DNA from: Pontibacter russatus
Lineage (GTDB): Bacteria; Bacteroidota; Bacteroidia; Cytophagales; Hymenobacteraceae
NCBI RefSeq assembly: GCF_009931655.1
Contig: NZ_CP047984.1
Coordinates: 1,302,001 to 1,366,000, forward strand
Direction: 5' to 3'
Length of the DNA: 64,000 bases
The notes under the pieces are model-generated. The model was not told the origin of the DNA. It ran no database searches and saw nothing but the letters and a program-made list of their open reading frames with translations. The translations under genes and the position numbers were made by a program. Positions 44,372 to 53,451 of this stretch are shown in pieces (within the stretch, counting starts at the first letter, position 1; each line of letters begins with the position of its first letter).

Positions 44372-45426
44372 CCTGCTTTCAGGGCCTTAAAGAACGCTTC
44401 CCAATAAGGGTCCTTTCCATCACATGAAAGTGCTTTCTCCTCACCCTCATCCACGATTTTGAATCCCTCCTCCTCCGGGATCATCTCCCCTACCACGGTG
44501 GCTTTGATGGATTTGGATTGCAAATGGCTGATGAGCTTTTCTTCCCGGCCTCTGCGCACTGCCATGATCATGGAGCCTGCCCCGACGCAATAACGGTGGT
44601 CAATCTCAAACAGCCGTGTTATCAGGCGCTGTGCTTCCCCCACCGGAAGCGCTTCGTTATATAGCCGGAAACCGCAGCCGGAGGCTTGCGCCATCTCGCA
44701 GATAGCCCCCACCACGCCGCCCTCCGTTACATCGTGCATGGCTTTCAGTTCCACATTGTTTTGTAGTATTTCCGTGGCAGCAAGGGCATCTTTCAGGGAA
44801 GAGGTCTGGTAGAAGTTTTCACACCCTCGTTCATATACCTCTTTGCCCAGCCTGTTCTTCACCGTCTCCGGGAAACTCATCGCCAGGATAGAAGATGCCA
44901 CCAGCGCAGTCTCCTTCGTTACCACGAGCACATCCCCGGGCTCGGCGCAGTTACTTGTCAGAATCTCGTTCAGCGGGGCCGTCAGGAACATCGTGCCCCC
45001 GCCCGAGATGGTGGAATTCAGCCCTTCAGTCTGGCCGGTGTGCCCTCCGGTGATGGAAACGCCAAGGTCCTCGCAGAACTGGTGTATATAGGCCCAGTAT
45101 TCTTTGAAGGCATCCAAAGAAAGAGTAGATGGCAGGTTGAGCACAAACTGCGCATACATGGGCGCAAAGCCGGTGGAGGCCATGTCGTTGGCCAGCAAAT
45201 GCACCGACAGCCAGGCAGACGCTTTCATACCGATGGAAGGGATGAGCGAGAGCGGGTCGCTGGAGACAGCCATCCCCAGGTTATTGCCCAGGTCAATGAC
45301 GGCGGTATCCACACCGAACTTCGGCCCTACCAGCACTTCCTCCCGGTGGTAGCCGCGTTGCGGGAGCAGCACATCCTTGAACGTATTGGCGGCTATTTTT
45401 CCGGAGTTGTCTTCGAAAGCGCTCAT
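44362..45426 (-). CDS. AIR synthase-related ATP-binding protein (PurM/HypE/ThiL superfamily)
   Basis: 354-residue member of the PurM-like superfamily. The N-terminal half has the ATP-binding layout FGVDTAVIDLG, AVSSDPLSLIP, VHLLANDMASTGFAP and the GGHT loop; the C-terminal half has EPGDVLVVTKE, MHDVTEGGVVGAICEM and a Gly-Ala-Gly-Ser segment. It resembles HypE-like and ThiL-like proteins in general layout, but ordinary ThiL and HypE signatures are absent. Overlaps on both sides (4 bp with the methyltransferase, 10 bp with the ThiE-like gene) and TPP riboswitch control suggest an ATP-dependent step in thiamine-related metabolism. Confidence 0.82.
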   Translation of the reverse strand: MSAFEDNSGKIAANTFKDVLLPQRGYHREEVLVGPKFGVDTAVIDLGNNLGMAVSSDPLSLIPSIGMKASAWLSVHLLANDMASTGFAPMYAQFVLNLPSTLSLDAFKEYWAYIHQFCEDLGVSITGGHTGQTEGLNSTISGGGTMFLTAPLNEILTSNCAEPGDVLVVTKETALVASSILAMSFPETVKNRLGKEVYERGCENFYQTSSLKDALAATEILQNNVELKAMHDVTEGGVVGAICEMAQASGCGFRLYNEALPVGEAQRLITRLFEIDHRYCVGAGSMIMAVRRGREEKLISHLQSKSIKATVVGEMIPEEEGFKIVDEGEEKALSCDGKDPYWEAFFKALKAGWR

Positions 45427-46148
45427 TTCGCATCATTTAGCCGTACATGCAAACCGAAGAAATCGCCGTAGGGCTGGCTCCACTGCTGCACCGGAAACCA
45501 CGCAGGGAGGCCGGTTGCCGTCCATGTTATCGTATAGTCCCGCCCCTGCAGTGCTTCCGCTATTACTGCTTTCAATTTATCGGGCGTGTAGAAGGTGGCG
45601 GTGACGTAAAAAGGGTTTTTGCCGAACAGCTCCTGGATTCTCCTTCTGGCCACCTTCGGGGAGTTCCGGTTCATCATCCCGAACACGATGCCGTACTTCC
45701 CGACGCGCACCGCTTCCCGGATCACCTGCACCGGGTTTTTGTAGTACTCAAACGTGGTGATGAAGGCGAGCGCATCAAAGGTGTGGTCCTTGAACGGCAT
45801 GTGGTGTGAGTCGGCCAGCACAAGGTCGCCGTCGAACAGATGGGCGCCCTGCCCCAGCATGAAGGGAGAGAGGTCACCCCCGCTGGCCTCGATGCCGATC
45901 TCTTTCCACCAGCGTGTGAAGCGGGTGGTGCCACAGCCGAACTCCAGCAGGGTTTTCACCCGCCCGTCTTTTTTGATAAGATCGCCGATGACTTTCTTTT
46001 GCCAGACTTCCGCCCGTTTGTACCGCCCCTCGTACCAGAGTTCGTAGGTGTCGGTGTGGTCGCGGTTGAAGAACCACTCCTCGCGGCCCTGCCACTTGCG
46101 CAGGTCCTGTGTCACGAGGTCGAATTTTTGTTGTTGAAGGTTGCTCAT
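45423..46148 (-). CDS. SAM-dependent methyltransferase of the TPP operon
   Basis: Class I methyltransferase of 241 residues from ATG 46148 (MSNLQQQKFDLV). Motif I is LLEFGCGTTRFTRWW, an acidic residue follows in ASGGDLSPFM, and DGDLVLADSHHMPFKDHTFD/ALAFITTFEYY form motifs III-IV. It is the first gene behind the TPP riboswitch and overlaps the AIR-synthase-like gene by 4 bp. Its substrate is unknown. An upstream Met at 46214 lies inside the riboswitch leader and is unlikely. Confidence 0.85.
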   Translation of the reverse strand: MSNLQQQKFDLVTQDLRKWQGREEWFFNRDHTDTYELWYEGRYKRAEVWQKKVIGDLIKKDGRVKTLLEFGCGTTRFTRWWKEIGIEASGGDLSPFMLGQGAHLFDGDLVLADSHHMPFKDHTFDALAFITTFEYYKNPVQVIREAVRVGKYGIVFGMMNRNSPKVARRRIQELFGKNPFYVTATFYTPDKLKAVIAEALQGRDYTITWTATGLPAWFPVQQWSQPYGDFFGLHVRLNDAK

Positions 46149-46208
46149 GGCAGGTATTTTTAAGGTTAAAAATAGCCTGACGAGAAAAGCAGATAGGGAA
46201 TGGCGGGA

Positions 46209-46228
46209 GAGCACCGCAAGAGGTGCTC
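46209..46228 (-). promoter_or_regulatory. Hairpin between riboswitch and start codon
   Basis: GAGCACC (46209-46215) and GGTGCTC (46222-46228) form a perfect 7-bp stem with a 6-nt loop on the leader RNA, directly after the riboswitch. It lacks a U-run, so it may be part of the expression platform acting on translation or through Rho. Confidence 0.45.
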
Positions 46229-46233
46229 AGATG

Positions 46234-46314
46234 ACTTACATTCCTACGCTGGCATTATCCAGATCAGGTGCAGGGTATGATCTCAGCCTGATGTAATATC
46301 AAGCACCCCTTGTA
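46234..46314 (-). promoter_or_regulatory. TPP riboswitch (THI element)
   Basis: On the minus strand the conserved blocks appear in order: GGGGTGCTTG, then CTGAGATCATACCCTG, ACCTGATCTGGATAATGCCA and GCGTAGGAATGTA. These are the signature helices of the TPP-binding riboswitch. It ends about 85 nt before the methyltransferase start, so the whole four-gene operon should be repressed by TPP. Confidence 0.95.
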
Positions 46315-46550
46315 TGATGGGCCAAGGTATGAAATTTTTATAAAAAGGCGAATTAAATATAATGCCCGCACCTGCCTGCCGCGCCTGCCTCCTATATGGA
46401 AAAGCCTGCGGACACAGTGGAAGCCCAGGTTTGAAAAGATACTTGATAGGTGACATTTCAAGCGGTGCTGCCGGCAAATTACGCTGGCTAAATCCTGATT
46501 TAATGCGTAATATTGCAGCAGCAAAACACTCTTAATTTAGACGCACACCC

Positions 46551-47417
46551 ATGAAGAAAACATTTATCGGCTTTGTACTTTCCGCTGCCCTTTTATTCGG
46601 TGCCGGAGCAACGCAGGCACAGGGCATCCAAATGCCGGCAGCAAGCCCCTCCCAGAAAGTGGAGCAGGCAGTAGGCCTTTCCACGGTATCCCTTGACTAT
46701 TCCCGCCCTTCTGCCAAAGGCCGCACTATTTTCGGCGACCTGGTGCCTTACGGAAAAGTGTGGCGCACCGGCGCGAACAACTCCACGGTTATCAAGTTTT
46801 CGGACGAGGTGACCATCGAAGGGAAGAAAATCCCTGCCGGGGAGTACGCCATCCTCACCATCCCGAACCAGAACGAGTGGACGGTTATCCTGTCTAAAAA
46901 CACCAAGCTGGGAGGCAACGTGGCCGATTACAAGCAGGAGGAAGACCAGGCGCGCTTCACGGTGAAGCCGCAGCAGAACCCGCGCAAGGTAGAGTCCTTC
47001 ACCATCAACTTCGCCAACCTGAAGGCGGATGCCGCGGATGTGGAGATCCTGTGGGACAACACCATCGTGCCTTTCACCATCAAAACGGACGTAGACAACA
47101 AAGTGATGGCCCAGATACAGAAGGAGGCAATCGACAACGCGAACGCCGACCCAAACGTGTACGCCGCCGCCGCCAACTACTACCTCGAAACCAACCGCGA
47201 CCTGAAGCAGGCCCTGGCCTGGATGAAGAAGGCCAACGCCAAAGACCCCAAGTTCTGGAACATGCACGCGCAGGCCAAGATCGAGGCAAAGATGAAGGAC
47301 TACAAGAGCGCCATCAAGACAGCAGAGAAATCTATCGAGCTGGCGCAGCAGGCCAAGAACCAGGACTACGTGGCCCTGAACCAGAAAGCGATCGCCGACT
47401 GGAAGAAGATGAAATAA
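46551..47417 (+). CDS. DUF2911 domain protein with TPR-like C-terminus
   Basis: 288 residues with a signal peptide (MKKTFIGFVLSAALLFGAG...QA). The DUF2911 domain includes SLDYSRPSAKGRTIFG, LVPYGKVWRTGANNST, EGKKIPAGEYAI, WTVILSKNTKLGG and VEILWDN. A helical C-terminal part (AAANYYLETNRDLKQALAWM, AEKSIELAQQ) resembles TPR repeats. These are abundant periplasmic proteins of Bacteroidota with unknown role. It is divergent from the TPP operon and ends in its own terminator. Confidence 0.9.
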   Translation: MKKTFIGFVLSAALLFGAGATQAQGIQMPAASPSQKVEQAVGLSTVSLDYSRPSAKGRTIFGDLVPYGKVWRTGANNSTVIKFSDEVTIEGKKIPAGEYAILTIPNQNEWTVILSKNTKLGGNVADYKQEEDQARFTVKPQQNPRKVESFTINFANLKADAADVEILWDNTIVPFTIKTDVDNKVMAQIQKEAIDNANADPNVYAAAANYYLETNRDLKQALAWMKKANAKDPKFWNMHAQAKIEAKMKDYKSAIKTAEKSIELAQQAKNQDYVALNQKAIADWKKMK

Positions 47418-47442
47418 AGCCTAAGCCGCTTTTAACGTATAG

Positions 47443-47478
47443 AAAGCCTCCGGGGAAGTGTTTCCCGGGGGCTTTTTT
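47443..47478 (+). terminator. Rho-independent terminator of the DUF2911 gene
   Basis: AAAGCCTCCGGGGAA pairs with TTTCCCGGGGGCTTT (one mismatch and G-U pairs) with a 3-nt loop, and runs into TTTTTT. It lies 26 bp after the stop. Confidence 0.75.
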
Positions 47479-47507
47479 ATCCCTTTATATTTAAGACCAC
47501 AGCTACC

Positions 47508-48425
47508 GTGCAAGAGGAAAAACAACATTCGGAGGAGCACCTGGGCCCGGCCCGGGAGTATTGGTGGAACGAGGATTACCTGGAGCTGCTGGCAAAGCGT
47601 TTATATATAGAATACTGCCAGACGCTGGTGGACATCGGCTGCGGCAAAGGCATGATGGGCTTCAAGTTCTCGAAGTATATGCCCCTCGGCGCCAAGGTAT
47701 ATGGCGTGGATTACGAGCCGGGCTATATAGAGGAGGCCCGGCAGCGGGCGCAAAGCCAGTTCGGCGGCAACAGCATCGACTATGAGTTCAGGGTCGGCAA
47801 CGCCACCGATATTCCGCTGCCCGACAACACCGCCGACGTGACGCTGTGCCAGACGCTGCTGATCCACGTGAAAAACCCGCAGCGCGTGATACAGGAGATG
47901 ATCCGGGTGACGAAGCCGGGCGGCTGGGTGCTGGCGCTGGAGCCCAACAACCTGGTGCCCAACCTCATGTTCGACCGCTACGGCGAGACAGACTATAACG
48001 TGGAGAGCATGCTGGACGTGCTGGAGGTGAAGCTCCGCATCGAGAAGGGCAAAAAGCAGCTCGGCGAGGGCTTCAACTCACTGGGTGACGTAATCCCCGA
48101 CCTCTTCCTGAAAGCGGGCCTGCGGGATATAAAAGTCTGGATCTCGGACAAGGCCCTTTCCATCATCCCGCCCTACGACACGCAGGAAAAGATGCTGCGC
48201 GTGGAACAGATGCTGCAGTGGGTGGAGTCGGAGGCGATGGGCTACGACTACCAGGACAACCTGAACTACTATATGGCGGGCGGCGGCCAGAAAGAAAAGT
48301 TCGATGCCTACTGGCAGACGCTGCTCTACAACAAGATCATGCTGAAGGAGAAGCTGCAGAACGAGGAGTACGTCTCGGCGGGCGGAAGCCTGGTCTATAT
48401 CGTGGCAGCCCAGAAGCCAAGATAG
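47508..48425 (+). CDS. SAM-dependent methyltransferase
   Basis: Class I methyltransferase of 305 residues starting at GTG 47508. Motif I is LVDIGCGKGMMGFKF, followed by YGVDYEPGYIE (acidic ribose contact), VGNATDIPLPDNTADVTLCQ and MIRVTKPGGWVLALEPNN. The C-terminal third forms a helical cap. The substrate is unknown. It is transcribed alone between a terminator and the convergent symporter gene. Confidence 0.85.
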   Translation: MQEEKQHSEEHLGPAREYWWNEDYLELLAKRLYIEYCQTLVDIGCGKGMMGFKFSKYMPLGAKVYGVDYEPGYIEEARQRAQSQFGGNSIDYEFRVGNATDIPLPDNTADVTLCQTLLIHVKNPQRVIQEMIRVTKPGGWVLALEPNNLVPNLMFDRYGETDYNVESMLDVLEVKLRIEKGKKQLGEGFNSLGDVIPDLFLKAGLRDIKVWISDKALSIIPPYDTQEKMLRVEQMLQWVESEAMGYDYQDNLNYYMAGGGQKEKFDAYWQTLLYNKIMLKEKLQNEEYVSAGGSLVYIVAAQKPR

Positions 48426-48548
48426 GCGGAGTATATATAGGGTGCCGCGCTCAACCACCCCTGCCCCTCCTGGGGGCGTAGGGCTGGTTGGAAATCGGGC
48501 TGAGCGCTCAGAACTAAAGACCTCGCAGCGGAGTGTCTTGCCAGCACT

Positions 48549-50246
48549 TTAAACTTTCACCCCTTTCTTCCCTACAAACGGCTGCAGGATAAAGCCGAAT
48601 ATAATCACGCAGACACAGCCGATGACGTTGAACCACAGGAAGGCGATGTCGGTGAAGTAGAAGCAGTAGAGCACCACCAGCTCGGCCAGCACGGCGGCGA
48701 CAAACACGGCGTTGCCCCGGACATAGCGGAAGTAAAAGCCAACTAGGAAGATGCCCAGGATAGTGCCGTAGAAGATGGAGCCGACAATGTTCACCGCCTC
48801 GATGAGGTTATCGAGCAACGAGGCGAACATGGCGAAAAGAATCGCTATGGCCCCCCAGAGGATGGTGAACATCTTGGAGGCCGTGACGTAATGCTGCGCA
48901 CTGCCCCGCCGCCGCATGGAGCGCTTGTATATATCCACCACGGTGGTAGAGGCCAGCGCGTTCAGTTCTGAGGCAGAAGAAGACATGGCCGCCGAAAAGA
49001 TGACGGCCAGCAACAGGCCCACCATACCCGCCGGCAGGTACTTTATCACGAAAGAGATGAAGACGTAGTCGGTGTCCTTTACCTCGGCCTCCGGCGTAGC
49101 CTGCTTAATCACTTCCTTCGCCTCGTCCCGCACGCCCTTTGCGGCGGTGGCCAGGCTTGCCACCTGGTCTTGGGCAGCTTCGATGGCGGCCTCATCCTCT
49201 GTGCGGATGGCTTTTACCAGCCCATGCACCGCCTGCTGCTTCTGATCAAAAACAGCAGTGTACTCTTCCTCCAGCTCACGCAGATCGTTGGCATATGGAG
49301 TGGCATATACCTTGGCTTTCGCTGCGCCATTAAAAAAGACCGGCGGCTGGTTGAACTGGTAAAACACGAACACCATCACCCCGATAAACAGGATCAGGAA
49401 CTGCATCGGTATTTTCAGCAGGCCGTTGAACAGGAGCCCCAGCCGGCTCTCCCCCACTGATTTTCCGCCCAGGTAGCGCGCCACCTGGCTTTGGTCGGTG
49501 CCGAAGTAGGAAAGCGCCAGGAACAAGCCCCCCGTGATACCCGACCAGAAATTGTAGCGGTCGTCCCAGTTAAAGGAGAAATCCACTACGTTCATCTTTC
49601 CCATTTTACCGGCCACGGCCACGGCTTCCCCGAAACTCACGCTCTCGGGCAGGTAGTACACCACCATATAGCCGGCAAGCAGCATACCGCCCATCATCAC
49701 GGCCATCTGCTGTTTCTGCGTCACGCTCACGGCCTTGGTGCCACCCGATACGGTATATATCACCACCAGCACCCCGATGATCAGGATCGTCACGTTCAGG
49801 CTCCACCCCAGCATGGTGGACAGGATGATGGCGGGCGCGTAGATGGTGATGCCGGCGGCCAGCCCGCGCTGCACCAAAAACAGCAGCGCCGCCAGGGAGC
49901 GGGTTTTCAGGTCGAAGCGGTTCTCCAGAAACTCGTAGGCCGTAAACACATTCAGCCTGTAGAAAATAGGGATGATGGTGATGGAGATGATGACCATGGC
50001 GATGGGCAGGCCGAAGTAAAACTGCACGAAGCGCATGCCGTCTTCGTACGCCTGCCCCGGCGTGGAGAGAAACGTGATGGCGCTGGCCTGCGTGGCCATC
50101 ACCGACAGCCCGATGGTCCACCACTTCATGCTGTTGTCGCCCTTCAGGTAGCCCTCAATGTCTTTGCTGCCGCGTGTCCGCCAGACGCCATATATCACGA
50201 TGAAGCCCAGGGTGCCCAGCAGCACAATCCAGTCCAGCGGCCTCAT
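48549..50246 (-). CDS. Sodium:solute symporter (SSS family)
   Basis: 565-residue inner-membrane symporter with about 13 helices. Family signatures include GWSLNVTILIIGVLVVIYTVSGG, the ALSYFGTDQSQVARYLGGKS segment and MSSSASELNALASTTVVDIYKR. A hydrophilic, Glu/Ala-rich stretch of about 75 residues (near 315-390) is inserted between two helices, longer than in SglT-type members. Substrate is unknown. Its ATG overlaps the stop of the 48-residue membrane protein gene by ATGA, so both are made together. Confidence 0.9.
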   Translation of the reverse strand: MRPLDWIVLLGTLGFIVIYGVWRTRGSKDIEGYLKGDNSMKWWTIGLSVMATQASAITFLSTPGQAYEDGMRFVQFYFGLPIAMVIISITIIPIFYRLNVFTAYEFLENRFDLKTRSLAALLFLVQRGLAAGITIYAPAIILSTMLGWSLNVTILIIGVLVVIYTVSGGTKAVSVTQKQQMAVMMGGMLLAGYMVVYYLPESVSFGEAVAVAGKMGKMNVVDFSFNWDDRYNFWSGITGGLFLALSYFGTDQSQVARYLGGKSVGESRLGLLFNGLLKIPMQFLILFIGVMVFVFYQFNQPPVFFNGAAKAKVYATPYANDLRELEEEYTAVFDQKQQAVHGLVKAIRTEDEAAIEAAQDQVASLATAAKGVRDEAKEVIKQATPEAEVKDTDYVFISFVIKYLPAGMVGLLLAVIFSAAMSSSASELNALASTTVVDIYKRSMRRRGSAQHYVTASKMFTILWGAIAILFAMFASLLDNLIEAVNIVGSIFYGTILGIFLVGFYFRYVRGNAVFVAAVLAELVVLYCFYFTDIAFLWFNVIGCVCVIIFGFILQPFVGKKGVKV

Positions 50247-50389
50247 TCGTAGATTTTGGTGAGTATATAAAACAGGAGAATCAGGAATGCCAGGTTGCCC
50301 AGCACCAGCCAGTACATGCCCGCCCAGCTGTTAAAAAGCGGCGGCTTTGTGAGTGGCTTTTCTTCGTCCACAGGGTTTGTGTCTTCCAT
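50243..50389 (-). CDS. Small membrane partner of the symporter, 48 aa
   Basis: The frame encodes MEDTNPVDEEKPLTKPPLFN, a Trp-bearing hydrophobic helix (MYWLVLGNLAFLILLFYIL) and a short tail TKIYE. Its stop overlaps the symporter start (ATGA), a sign of co-translation. Such single-span companions are known for some SSS members; the role here is inferred. Confidence 0.75.
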   Translation of the reverse strand: MEDTNPVDEEKPLTKPPLFNSWAGMYWLVLGNLAFLILLFYILTKIYE

Positions 50390-50470
50390 CGGGTAAGGGG
50401 TTGAGCGAGCGGCAGGTTGCCGCTGCCATATATGATGATGCTGTATAAATTCGCGTGAGCTATATATAAG

Positions 50471-53017
50471 CTACTTTAACCCGGAGGCCTTAGATGAGGT
50501 GCCGCCGGATGTGGTGTTCTGCCCCAGCGAGATCAGGTTGGCGAACAGCCGATAAGCCCCCGGCACCCCCGCCGGCAACTCCCTGAACCAGGAATACCCG
50601 GTGTATATATAATTCCCCTTGCCATAAGGCGCAATCAGCAGGCCGCCGTCGCGGGCAGGCTCGCCGGGATCGTTAGAGGATAAGATGGCCGCATACTCTT
50701 TGCTCCACTCGGTCGGGAAGTACAGGCCGCGCTCCTGCACCCAGCCCTCAAAGTCTTTCTGCGTGATTTTGTTCGGCGTGTTCAGCACCGGGTGGTTTGG
50801 CTGCAGCAGGCGCACCTGGGCATCCTCCACCGCCACCCGCTCCCGCGAAAGCTGTAGCGGGTAAGGGGCTATTTCCGGGAGCACAAGGTTGTGGCTGGTG
50901 TTGTACTGCACAATCAGGTTGCCGCCGTTCTTCACATACTCCAGCAGCGTGGGCTGGTAAAAACGGAGCCGGTCCACGGTGTTGTAGGCGCGCACCCCCA
51001 CGATAATGGCATCGAACTGCTGCAAACGGGGCAGGCGCATGTCGCCCTCCTGCAGCAGCGTCACGTTGTAGCCAATCTGCCGGAGGCTGGCCGGTATCTC
51101 GTCTCCGGCGCCCATGATATAGCCGATGTGCTGCCCTTTCGTCTTCAGGTCCAGCTTCACGATTTTGGCCGCGGCCTCCGGCAGCGTCACCTGTGCCGGT
51201 ATATGGCTGTAGTCAATCACGTTGAGGCCCTTCGAGTAGCTTTCGCCGTCGATGGTGGCCACGGCCTGGAGCGCCGCCTCCTGCTCCTCCTGCGGCGGAT
51301 ACACCGTGAAAGCCACCCGCTGCTCGGCCCCTTTGTTTTTCAGGTCAAACGGCACGGAGACGGGTTCTGCGCGCCAGCCCTTCGGCAACTGCAACTGCAC
51401 CTTTCCGGCTATATCATCCTTCCCTGACTTCACCAGCACCTGCACCTGCTTCGGCTCCTGGCTAGCAAACACATACACGTTCTCCTGCAGATTCACGAAC
51501 ACCGGCGGCGTCACCACGAACGGCCTGTACACCTCGCCCTCCACCGGGTCGGTGCGCTTGTACACCACCGGCACCGTTACCTCCAGCGGCTGCCCGCTCA
51601 CCTGCAGCGAGAAAGTAGCCTGCGCAGCAGGGGCGTTCTCCGGCATGCCCACCTCCTGCTGGCTCTCCACAGCGTACATGCCCACTGTGCCCTCCTTGCG
51701 CAGCCAGTAGGGCTGGGAGTAAGCCATATCCTTAGGCAGTTTCGCTGTGGCGGTATAGGTGAGCGGCTCGTTGTTTTTAAGTGGTTGGTTGAGGGTGGTG
51801 TCTTTTGCAGCGAAGCTATACATGACACTTTGCAGCGTAACGGGCACCTCAGACCGGTTGATGGCCTCTACCCGCAGCGCCACCGGCTGGCCGGGTGTGG
51901 CTGCGTAATCGCTTGCCGTGACTTCTATATATAGGCCCATGGCATGCTGCAGCACGTCCTGCAGTTCCTCCAGTTTCACGCGCTTCCAGTAGCCGTCCGG
52001 CAGTTTTTCCAGTTCCTTTTTAGCGGCAAGCAGCGTGGGCACCACCGTTGCGGGCTCCGCCGGGTTGTAGGAGTCAATGGCCTTCTGAATCAGTTTCGCT
52101 ACTTTCTCACCGCCCTTTACCCGACCCCAGCTGGTGTCGATACCCCCGAACAGGTTTTTTTCTGCCCGCCCGCCTTTGGTGTGCTTCAGGTACTCCAGGG
52201 AGGTGCCGCGTGAGCCCGAGGAGCCGAAGCCCTGGCTCTTGTGCATGCTGCGGCTCTCGGCGGCAATCTCCCCGTACGACTTGCCCAGCAGCGGATTATA
52301 TCCCCCCACATCTATCTTGAGCAGCTCATCCACATATTTGTCGAACTCGGCCTGGCTGCCAAACGACCAGACGCCCGTGTTCCAAAGCAGGCGCTTCGGC
52401 TGCCAAACGGCCACATATTTCAGCTGCTCCGGGAAGCGCTTCGGGTCTGCGGCGGCATCAAAGGCCTCTTCCGCCAGGATGGCGGAGGCGCTGTGGTGCC
52501 CATGCCCGGCGCGGCTATCCGGCGGAAACCGCGTCACCATCACATCGGGTCTGAACTTGCGGATAACATAGACCATATCCGCCAGCACCTGCTCTTTGTC
52601 CCAGATGTTGAAGGTCTCCTCCGGATTTTTGGAGTAGCCGAAGTCGTTGGCGCGGGTAAAGAATTGTTTGCCCCCGTCGGTGCGGCGGGCCTGCAGCAGT
52701 TCCTGCGTCCGGATGAGGCCCAGCCCCTCCCGTATCTCCGGCCCTATCAGGTTCTGGCCCCCGTCGCCGCGCGTCACGGCCAGGTAGCCGGTATTGTACA
52801 GCTTTTCGTTTGCGAAATAAGCAATCAGGCGGGTGTTTTCATCGTCGGGGTGCGCCGCCACGTATAAGACCGACCCGAGCACATTCAGCTTTTTAAGGTC
52901 TTGCAGCACCTTGGCAGCCGAGGGCTTGGCCGGTGCCTGTGCCCAGGCGGCAGGCAGGGTGATGCACAGTGCCAGCCACAGAAGCAGGCTGCTTCGGAAG
53001 ATGAGGGTTTTATGCAT
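50471..53017 (-). CDS. PIG-L (LmbE) family deacetylase-like protein, secreted
   Basis: 848 residues with a signal peptide (MHKTLIFRSSLLLWLALC...AWAQ). The PIG-L zinc motif AAHPDDE (54-60) and the third ligand in GHGHHSAS show the N-terminal deacetylase domain (about 45-300). The rest has beta-sandwich parts and a C-terminal region with VGVRAYNTVDRLRFY and LLIAPYGKGNYIYTG, glutamine-amidotransferase-like in layout. Such long Bacteroidota proteins probably remove acetyl groups from periplasmic sugars. Substrate is unknown. It lies downstream of the symporter operon on the same strand but ends before it, with its own promoter. Confidence 0.87.
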   Translation of the reverse strand: MHKTLIFRSSLLLWLALCITLPAAWAQAPAKPSAAKVLQDLKKLNVLGSVLYVAAHPDDENTRLIAYFANEKLYNTGYLAVTRGDGGQNLIGPEIREGLGLIRTQELLQARRTDGGKQFFTRANDFGYSKNPEETFNIWDKEQVLADMVYVIRKFRPDVMVTRFPPDSRAGHGHHSASAILAEEAFDAAADPKRFPEQLKYVAVWQPKRLLWNTGVWSFGSQAEFDKYVDELLKIDVGGYNPLLGKSYGEIAAESRSMHKSQGFGSSGSRGTSLEYLKHTKGGRAEKNLFGGIDTSWGRVKGGEKVAKLIQKAIDSYNPAEPATVVPTLLAAKKELEKLPDGYWKRVKLEELQDVLQHAMGLYIEVTASDYAATPGQPVALRVEAINRSEVPVTLQSVMYSFAAKDTTLNQPLKNNEPLTYTATAKLPKDMAYSQPYWLRKEGTVGMYAVESQQEVGMPENAPAAQATFSLQVSGQPLEVTVPVVYKRTDPVEGEVYRPFVVTPPVFVNLQENVYVFASQEPKQVQVLVKSGKDDIAGKVQLQLPKGWRAEPVSVPFDLKNKGAEQRVAFTVYPPQEEQEAALQAVATIDGESYSKGLNVIDYSHIPAQVTLPEAAAKIVKLDLKTKGQHIGYIMGAGDEIPASLRQIGYNVTLLQEGDMRLPRLQQFDAIIVGVRAYNTVDRLRFYQPTLLEYVKNGGNLIVQYNTSHNLVLPEIAPYPLQLSRERVAVEDAQVRLLQPNHPVLNTPNKITQKDFEGWVQERGLYFPTEWSKEYAAILSSNDPGEPARDGGLLIAPYGKGNYIYTGYSWFRELPAGVPGAYRLFANLISLGQNTTSGGTSSKASGLK

Positions 53018-53442
53018 GGAGCGTTAGTATGGTCAATGTTTTCCGGGAGCCGCCGTTTCACAACAACTCATTCTGTAAAGCTATAAAATTTACCTGTTCC
53101 ATACCACAGCCGTTTTGCCGTGCCTACAGAAAGTCAGTGTACCCGGACAAACGGCCGTCTGCCCTCTATGTGCGCCCGAAAGAAAATTTTTTTCATAAAA
53201 AGAGCGTTATAAGAACTACAATGCCGGGTGTAGCATTTTAGTATAATTTATTCTATTTTTAATTTCATATATATTTGTATCTATATAAAAAATCATATAT
53301 GTTTGTCGGGTGCCTGGCGCACGGTGTCGTTTCCCTTTTTGATGTTCGTACTCAGACCTAACGGCGGATATGGCGTGTCAGCAGCAAGCTTTATCCTGTA
53401 ACTCAAGCTTTCTGCTACACAACCTTCAGCTATTTAAAGACA
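53018..53442. other. Intergenic region
   Basis: This 425-bp region lies between divergent genes and must hold both promoters. It carries TATATA and ATATAT words near 53265-53300 and no credible gene. Confidence 0.45.
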
Positions 53443-53451
53443 GTGAGCCCT

